Assembly: GCA_002284615.2 (NCBI GenBank)
Contig: MU069613.1
Coordinates: forward strand, 36,021 to 48,159
Length of the DNA stretch: 12,139 nucleotides
Source: Dunaliella salina
Taxonomy: Eukaryota > Chlorophyta > Chlorophyceae > Chlamydomonadales > Dunaliellaceae
Direction of reading: 5' to 3'
Shown: positions 7,196-12,139 of the stretch, one piece after another
Numbering within the stretch: the stretch's first letter is position 1
How the letters are laid out: the number at the start of each line of letters is the position of its first letter
Translations under genes and position numbers: made by a program
The notes under the pieces: generated by a model
The model's database searches: none
Told to the model about the DNA's origin: nothing
Seen by the model: the letters and a program-made list of their open reading frames with translations, nothing else

Positions 7196-7948
7196 AGCGT
7201 TTCCTTGGGGTGAAGCGTACCACTCCTAACTGGTCTGTTCCACGGGAATGTGGTCATGAGCCTTTGCAGTTTTATTGGTTCCGTGCAGCGGTCAGATTTT
7301 ACAATGCTTTGCTGCGCAGCAACAGTACTACACTGCGTAAGGTGCTGCAAGCAGATGTTGACATGAGCTGTACATCTCGTAAATGTTGAACCTCAGGGTT
7401 TTAGGCAGCATGTAATGGCTTGGACAGGTGCAATATGTTTATCCAATGTGTGCGTTCAGGGCAGCCAGTAGCATTAAAGCAGTTCGTTGTTGACCTGAGA
7501 AAAAGGCTACGAGGTGTTTGGAATGGGCGCCTTGGCAGAGCACAATGAGCGTGTGAACAATTTAGCCAAGTTTCATCACTGGGTGGCTCTCCCTTTGAAA
7601 CCTTTGGCTGCACATGGAGCGCCCTTTTCTGTCCCTAGGTATTTGTGTCTTGATTAGCAAGCATATGCTGAGAAACATCGCGTGCTTTTGATTGCATGCA
7701 CACACCCTAAGAGTTGAGACATCACTTTGGCAGGAGCACACTTCAGTTTGTGATAAATGTGACCTAGGAGGACTTCAAGATGAAAAACACGCTGTGTTCC
7801 TTTGTTCCTGCGGTCCTGTGTGTTCTCTTAGGACTTATGAACATCTCTTTTCTGATTCCCTTCTGCTCACAGAGTTCTTCAGGGCGAGACAGGCGCTTTC
7901 TACTACACCCAGGCTAGTTCTGAGGATGTCTTTCATTTCTTACAGTAC
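7196..7948 (+). pseudogene. LINE copy B: post-RT region and C-terminal zinc motif
   Basis: Positions 7200-7389 (LGVKRTTPNW, EPLQFYWFRAAVRFYNALL) match copy C at 8848-9010. After frameshifts, 7435-7530 matches MFKQKML-type sequence of copies A and C, and 7553-7655 matches the KFHHW block. A final frame from 7692 contains C-x2-C-x9-H-x4-C with Cys at 7749 and 7758, His at 7788 and Cys at 7803. This is a complete zinc motif of the kind found at LINE C-termini. The frame is lost in copy C sequence at about 7950. Confidence 0.75.
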
Positions 7949-7950
7949 CA

Positions 7951-8612
7951 AAAAAAAAGGTCCCTGACACACAATTTGGCTTCTACCCTGGCAGAAGCAC
8001 TTTGCACCTCACTTCATTCTCAGGCACCTAAGGAACGCAGCAAAAAAGCTCAAGCCACGGCAGTCACCTATATTGCATGCTGCATTTATACATTTCACTC
8101 AAGCCTACAATACTGTGCCCCGCGCGCAGCTTTGGAAGCATTTAGAACGCATTGCCATGCCTTCTCTACTTCTCCAGGCAATCAGGGAGGTGTACTCAGA
8201 TGATGAGTACCTCTTGATGGATGGGGAGAAAAGGGCAGGCGTGCATTTGACAAATGGACCCTTCTCTTGTTTTCTTCAAGAAAGTAAAAGTTTGTACATC
8301 AATGACATGGGCAAAGAAATCAGTGAAGGTATAAGAGGTGCTCTGACTGGAGATGGAGTGAATGGCGTTGCATACATGCTTTACGCAGATGACCTGAGTT
8401 TGACTGCCAATGATCTGGGTGAAATGCAGACTATGCTAAATAGGTTGCGTGCTTATGCAATGAAAAAAGGACTGACGGTAAATACATCAAAATCTGAGGT
8501 CGTGCATTTTAACAGTAGGCCGTGTGCTTCACTGCCAACTTTCATGTATGGAGATGTGGCTCTTCCTGCAAAAGAACAATTTAAATACCTGGGCTTGTTG
8601 ACAAGCACATGA
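7951..8612 (+). pseudogene. LINE copy C: reverse transcriptase, partial, active-site Asp lost
   Basis: The RT starts at motif 2 (QFGFYPGRS) and, after indels, is open from 8073 to 8612. Motif A reads FIHFTQAYN: the catalytic Asp is replaced by His (CAT at 8091-8093, where copy B has GAC). The GVKQGCPLSPLLF block of copy B is replaced by unrelated residues at about 8250-8292, with the following YIND kept. YADD is intact at 8382-8393, followed by KGLTVNTSKSEVVHF, a standard block after YADD. The frame ends at TGA 8610-8612 because about one base is missing near 8597. Confidence 0.85.
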
Positions 8613-9040
8613 ATTTGAAGGTGTCTGAGGAGCATGCTGTGTGGCCTAACATGGCTGCGCAGCAAAGGATTAGAGAGTTTGTACATGAACATGAGCTCAG
8701 GGATAGGCCACACGCTTTCATTTGGCTATCTAAAGTGTATGGTATTCCAGCTGTAATGTATGCGTGCCAAGTGTGGGGGACAGGATATTTAAGTGAAGGC
8801 TGCGAATTCAAGAGGCAATTGCAAAACAAGCAATTGTGCTCCTGGTTTCCAGGCGTGAAGAGCTCTGCCACAAACTGGCCAGTGCTGAGAGAGTGTGGCC
8901 AAGAGCCTCTACAATTCCATTGGTTCAGGGCCACTGTCAAGTGTTTGAACAGTGTGCTTGACTCAAACAGTGAGACATTATGCAGGGTTCTGAGAGCAAG
9001 CTTAAACCTTGCTAATAGGATGAGGCTTGTTGGTCTGCTC
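8598..9040 (+). pseudogene. LINE copy C: post-RT region, part 1
   Basis: This part continues copy C in the next frame after the indel near 8597. It includes KHMNLKVSEEHAVWP, a stretch ending in YGIPAVMYACQVWGTGYL (a block typical after the LINE RT domain) and RECGQEPLQFHWFRATVK. The last block matches copy B at 7240-7300. Another indel near 9040 shifts the frame; the frame open from 8609 reads on into a stop at 9098-9100. Confidence 0.8.
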
Positions 9041-9630
9041 AAGTGTCTTCAGCCTTTAGTGGCATGCGCTCAGAGGACATGTTTAAGCAAAAGATGCTGA
9101 GTGCTTCTAAGATCCCCATGCAGGAATTCATCTGTGATTTGAGATACAGGCAGCCAAAGGTTTGGAGAGATGTGGATACTCTAAATCCGTGGGCGGTGAA
9201 CAAGAAAGCAGTGACTTACCATCATTGGTGTGGGATGCCTTTGAATCAAAAAGCACGCACTCCTTTTTGTATTCCATCTTACTTGATTAGGGATCTGGAC
9301 AAAGGAGTCATGAGGAATGTGAGCAGGTTTAGACTTCGGGCCCACTGCTCAAAGGTTGAGTCTTGTAAAAGGCAGGGTGGCTCAAACATTTGCAACAAGT
9401 GTGATTGTGCTGATGTGCAAGACGAGAAACACGCTCTTTTCTATTACAAGCACTTTGGAGTGTGTGAGCTGCGAAGAAAATCCAAGGTCTTGTTTATTGA
9501 TCTCTTCAGACCGTATCACATTTTTGCCCAGCTCCCAAACACTGACTTTATTCCTTTCTTGGCGAGGTCCCACTGTTTGACTGATCTTGAAGTCAATGCT
9601 TTTCCTGAACCAAGACTCGTGCAGATTTGA
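9041..9630 (+). pseudogene. LINE copy C: C-terminal domain with degenerate zinc motif
   Basis: The frame is open to the TGA at 9628-9630. It includes MFKQKMLSASKIPMQEF, KAVTYHHWCGMPL and a zinc motif with Cys at 9391 and 9400 and His at 9430. The fourth ligand is Tyr (TAC at 9445-9447) where copy B has Cys, so the motif is incomplete. The end at VQI and the sequence after it are taken as the natural C-terminus and 3' UTR, because copy A shares the 3' UTR tail. Among the LINE pieces this is the longest undisturbed frame of its domain. Confidence 0.8.
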
Positions 9631-9860
9631 GAAATTTTTGTAGGAATTGTTCAATTTTTGATGCTGGTTGAGAATGTTTCACCAGCAGCTGATCAGCCAG
9701 ATTCTCGGGCTGCAGGCCAACTCCTTGTAACCCCTTACAGGACCAAACTAATGAGACTAATTGTTTTATTTCTAATGTCATGGAAATTTATTCTATGGAT
9801 GGAACAGTTCATCAGGCGGAGCAGCCAAACAACCTGGCTGAAGGTCAAACCCAATTGTAA
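9631..9860 (+). other. 3' UTR of LINE copy C
   Basis: This sequence is AT-rich and noncoding after the LINE stop. An exact 17-bp block at 9828-9844 recurs at 3725-3741 in copy A, marking it as element sequence. No poly(A) tail or simple-repeat end is clear. Confidence 0.55.
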
Positions 9861-9960
9861 CCTTGCAACCTTAAATCAGTAAATCAGGTGCATAACTTTA
9901 CCTTACCATTGTGGTAGGAATTCCTCTGAAGCTCAAGGGTAAAGTCAGGAGCAACAAATG

Positions 9961-9965
9961 TTACA
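9961..9965 (-). terminator. Candidate minus-strand TGTAA poly(A) signal
   Basis: TTACA on the plus strand reads TGTAA on the minus strand, in the context CACTGTAACATTTG. I saw no other minus-strand TGTAA between it and the right-hand exon. It would place the right-hand gene's 3' end just right of LINE copy C, with a 3' UTR of about 1 kb. Confidence 0.35.
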
Positions 9966-11264
9966 GTGCTACTGACCAGCAACAAATACACAAGGGAACA
10001 ATTGAATAACAGCCTGAAGAACAGCTGTACAAATACAGGGAGGACAGCCATTTATTTTGTGGTCGCAGGAAAGAAATGAAAGCAACGAAATGGGGTGAAA
10101 CTTCAGAGAGTGTTGAGTCACTGAGCACGAAAAGAGAGTCCTGGCTCAAAACTTGGCAGAGCGCTAGCAGGCACACACACTTCTGCCTGACCATTGCAAG
10201 CAAAGGATGCGCCATGTACCAAAAAACATTTTGTGACAAAGACTACAGACAAGACAAAGTAGGGACGCTTACTATTCTACAGGGACTCTAGCTACAAAAG
10301 AGGCGCAACTATGCCTTCACAAGGCGCAAGGCATTGCCTTCCCTCTCATGAAGGTCAAACACTAGCCACCCACATAGGAAAATACAGACGCTCCATGGGC
10401 TTTTGGCCCAGACAAAGTGTTTTACGAGGATAGTCAGCTACGTAAGCATGCTCAACTCATCGTTGATGTCAAACCACTAAAAATGAATGCCGCAGCGCCC
10501 TAGAAAAATTGCGCGGGGCATCCGTCAGAAAACTGGTGCTCAAGCTTCCCTCAGCAGAGCAACCCAAGTTCGAATGAAGTCAGCACGAAACGCACGAGGT
10601 CTTGTCAGGTGTATCCGGTCAAAAGAAACGTTACGGTAGGAGTTGAATTCGTAGCATGTACGCTAATAGCAAGCGCACGCAAGTATTTCTGCAGTTAAAA
10701 TCATAATGTCTGCTCTGTCCTCTTTTCTTACTCGATAGCACAAAGATGCGTGCACACCGCATACGACACCAGCCAACAGGGCTCGCTTACGTGCCAATGC
10801 ATGCTGTGACTCAAGGGAGCTAGCTGCCCATGAAGCATGCTCATGCATAGCACCAGTCGAGCTAGCTGACGCACATGCCCTCAACCGTTCCTCTCGCATA
10901 CGTTGAGGTGCACCAAAGATAATGAAAGAAGATTAATGGTAAAACGCGCTCACCATGTAAATGGGAAGCACAAGTCCTGGCTTTTCAGCTTGTCCAAATC
11001 CTCCCCCTTGTCTCCCACAAAACCTGTGCCCTTTTTGGAAACTGCTGCGAGCATCCAGCACAAAGTACACCTCAGCCATCGATGCTCAACAAATCCCCTA
11101 AGCGCGCAGCTTGTACAGTTGTACAGGCCACCATATACTGCCTGTCTGCAATTTCACCCTCCGAAGCTCAACGGACCCCCCCCCGTGCGGCAGCTTGTAG
11201 AGTAGGTTTGCTAGCATTCACTGCTTGGCAGTAATGAGGGGCTTGTTCTGCATCAGCTAAGCTG

Positions 11265-11278
11265 CTGCCTGCAGGCAG
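11265..11278. repeat. 14-bp perfect palindrome
   Basis: CTGCCTGCAGGCAG is its own reverse complement. It is flanked by AGCTG on the left and, after three bases, CAGCT on the right, so it could extend to a 19-bp stem with a bulge. It may be chance or a protein-binding site. No role is evident. Confidence 0.7.
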
Positions 11279-11319
11279 GTTCAGCTATGTAACCTTTTCT
11301 TTTCCTTTCCTATCAGCAA

Positions 11320-11894
11320 TCAGGAGAAACACACCGACGATGGGGGCAGCACTGATGGCTGAGGACAGCATATAGAAGGCAATCCCATCAGGAGGAAGCT
11401 GTCCAGCGCTGCAGAGGCAGCTGCTGCAGAGGAACCAGCAGACACAGAGCCCCCCGATGGGGCAGGCCTGTGCTGCTGCTGCTCCTGAGGCTGCTGTGGC
11501 AGAGACTGGGATGATGAACATGACAGGGGGGCACTGGGGTTGGTACTGATGGCAAAACTGCTACTCCTGCTGCATGGTTGCAGCCCACCTGGGTGTGGGG
11601 TGCTGAAGGTGGAGGAAGCAACTGAGGGGGGGGCATCGTCCGCGAAGGGGTTTGGAGGAGCTCTCCGGCTGCACTTTGGAGTGGATGGCATGATGGTGGT
11701 GGTGAGCCCAGCATCTGATCCATCATGGGCATCCTCTAGCACGCGTTTGATGGGTAAGGAGGGAACAGAAGGGGCAGGCTTGCTCGCGGAAAAGTAGCAG
11801 GCCCGGTGGGAGCCAAAGGCGCGGTTGCGCGGGGTCGTGACCTCTCGGACGCTGGGGGTACATGGTGCACTGGTCTCTTCTTCGCGCTGTGCCC
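11320..11894 (-). CDS. Ser/Pro-rich, low-complexity protein exon; function unknown
   Basis: The open frame runs on the minus strand from an ATG at 11952 to a stop at 11320-11322 (210 codons), but the exon probably starts at 11894 after a splice acceptor. Numbering from that ATG, residues 21-50 are charged. There are four Thr-Pro sites (T32, T40, T91, T118), a basic patch at 96-97 and an NPFADD motif at 101-106. Residues 110-150 are Ser-rich, 152-160 are a Gln-rich run, and 171-182 are Ala/Ser. This pattern suggests a disordered regulatory region with possible proline-directed phosphorylation sites; that is inference. The 3' border is uncertain because residues after about 185 lose this character and an intron may begin before the stop. 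I do not recognise the family. Confidence 0.5.
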
Positions 11895-11910
11895 CTGCAA
11901 GGTCAGTACA
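11895..11910 (-). promoter_or_regulatory. Candidate 3' splice acceptor of the right-hand exon
   Basis: On the minus strand the sequence reads TTTTTTTGTACTGACC then TTGCAG, ending at 11895. This is a pyrimidine tract and GCAG acceptor as expected in a chlorophyte intron. The intron would be phase 1 relative to the open frame. The first 19 codons after the ATG at 11952 would then be intronic. Confidence 0.5.
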
Positions 11911-11952
11911 AAAAAATTTGTGGAGAAGCACTCTGGAGTGAAAAGTGGACAA

Positions 11953-12139
11953 AGAGCTGGCACAGGAATGCCTTAGTCTTCCTTCCTCTGGAACACCAGG
12001 CCCTCATAAAATATTAGGCAGCAAGTAGCTTATAAGGTGGTCTTGCAGGGCTGACAGGCTTCAATGATGCTCAGAAAAGCACTTTCACACTCATTGCGAG
12101 GATGCAAGCGCACACATAAATACATAGGGACTTCCACCC
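11953..12139 (-). other. Probable intron or upstream sequence of the right-hand gene
   Basis: No frame continues the exon. A TATAAG sequence (minus strand) lies near 12028-12033 and an AT-rich stretch near 12005-12015. Either an intron or a promoter region would fit; the acceptor at 11895 favours intron. Confidence 0.3.

Larger units (their letters stand above)
5236..7948 (+). mobile_element. LINE (non-LTR retrotransposon) copy B, degraded
   Basis: In order this copy contains the C-terminal end of an APE-type endonuclease, a linker, a reverse transcriptase with recognisable motifs, a post-RT region and a C-terminal zinc motif. One plus-strand frame runs from about 5385 to 6770, broken only by in-frame stops at 5592, 5736, 6192, 6738 and 6768. 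Frameshifts follow near 6907-6920 and again in the C-terminal part. Relative to copy C it lacks about 390 bp between the RT catalytic domain and the post-RT domain. No A-rich tail or target duplication is visible: its 3' end meets copy C at 7949-7951. It is non-functional. Confidence 0.85.
7951..9860 (+). mobile_element. LINE copy C: 5'-truncated, RT motif 2 to 3' UTR
   Basis: The copy starts inside the RT domain at a lysine run followed by VPDTQFGFYPGRS, exactly where copy B reads KIPGTQYGFYPGRN. It continues through the post-RT region and zinc motif to the TGA at 9628-9630. The 3' UTR reaches at least 9858, where it matches the end of copy A. The coding part is split over three frames by indels near 8597 and 9040, with further disruption before 8073. 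Truncation at the 5' side is typical of LINE integration, but here the truncated end abuts another copy of the same family. It is non-functional. Confidence 0.85.
9861..11284. other. Interval without a supported gene; possible 3' UTR of the right-hand minus-strand gene
   Basis: No frame here is convincingly coding. The minus strand at 9961-10660 is T-rich with many stops, like an algal 3' UTR. The minus-strand frame at 10663-10899 (78 codons) and the opposed frames at 10903-11205 are short and unlike anything I recognise. A 10-bp direct repeat GAGCTAGCTG lies at 10817-10826 and 10859-10868. A run of nine C lies near 11176. Confidence 0.4.

Noticed and set aside
7073..8393. A defence-type RT, retron or diversity-generating element
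   Set aside because: The RT blocks, APE-type endonuclease remnant upstream and C-terminal zinc motif are those of a LINE. No template RNA, variable repeat or accessory gene is present, and the context is eukaryotic.
8581..9042. Minus-strand 153-residue frame
   Set aside because: It is antisense to the post-RT region of LINE copy C; the plus strand has matching motifs in copy B.
9961..10239. Minus-strand 92-residue Cys/Ser/Leu-rich frame as a gene
   Set aside because: It begins in T-rich sequence that looks like UTR and its 3' end coincides with the TGTAA signal, leaving no room for a 3' UTR.
1..12139. CRISPR arrays, tRNA, rRNA, riboswitches, bacterial promoters or origins
   Set aside because: No regular spaced repeats, cloverleaf or conserved RNA core was seen on either strand; the 23-bp repeats at 5846-6021 have unequal spacing.

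Overview
The window looks like nuclear DNA from a green alga, most likely a chlorophycean of the Chlamydomonadales type; a Dunaliella-like genome would fit, but this is inference. The reasons are TGTAA polyadenylation signals placed as expected, GCAG-type splice acceptors, long CAG-coded Gln/His tracts inside a gene, and degraded LINE retrotransposons in a moderate-GC, repeat-rich background. Nothing bacterial, organellar or viral was seen: no operons, Shine-Dalgarno-led genes, CRISPR array, rRNA or tRNA.

Layout. Positions 1-1980 hold the 3' part of a plus-strand gene. It is one long reading frame (348-1889) with a Gln/His expansion between stretches that resemble degenerate helical repeats of the OPR type, followed by a TGTAA signal. 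Positions 2000-4970 hold no gene. They carry two diverged copies of a ~290-bp dispersed repeat in direct orientation, a LINE 3' fragment between them, a strong inverted repeat, and a ~235-bp tandem duplication. Positions ~5236-9860 are two consecutive plus-strand copies of related non-LTR retrotransposons. Copy B runs from an endonuclease remnant through reverse transcriptase (RT) to a C-terminal zinc motif. Copy C begins inside the RT domain and runs to its 3' UTR. Both are broken by stops, frameshifts, deletions and lost catalytic residues. Positions 9860-11300 look like untranslated sequence, possibly the 3' UTR of a minus-strand gene ending at a TGTAA at 9961-9965. Positions 11320-11894 are a Ser/Pro-rich exon on the minus strand with a clear splice acceptor, continuing beyond the right edge.

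How the parts relate. Two host genes converge on a retrotransposon-filled interval. The LINE copies A, B and C belong to one family by shared protein motifs; A is closer to C than B is. None could act autonomously as it stands. No new functional system is convincingly present. The most informative items are the repeat-expanded left gene, the anatomy of the LINE decay (B/C junction, in-frame 23-bp repeats, a deletion joining the zinc motif to the 3' tail), and the unclassified ~290-bp repeat with its adjacent hairpin. All identities quoted are by-eye estimates.
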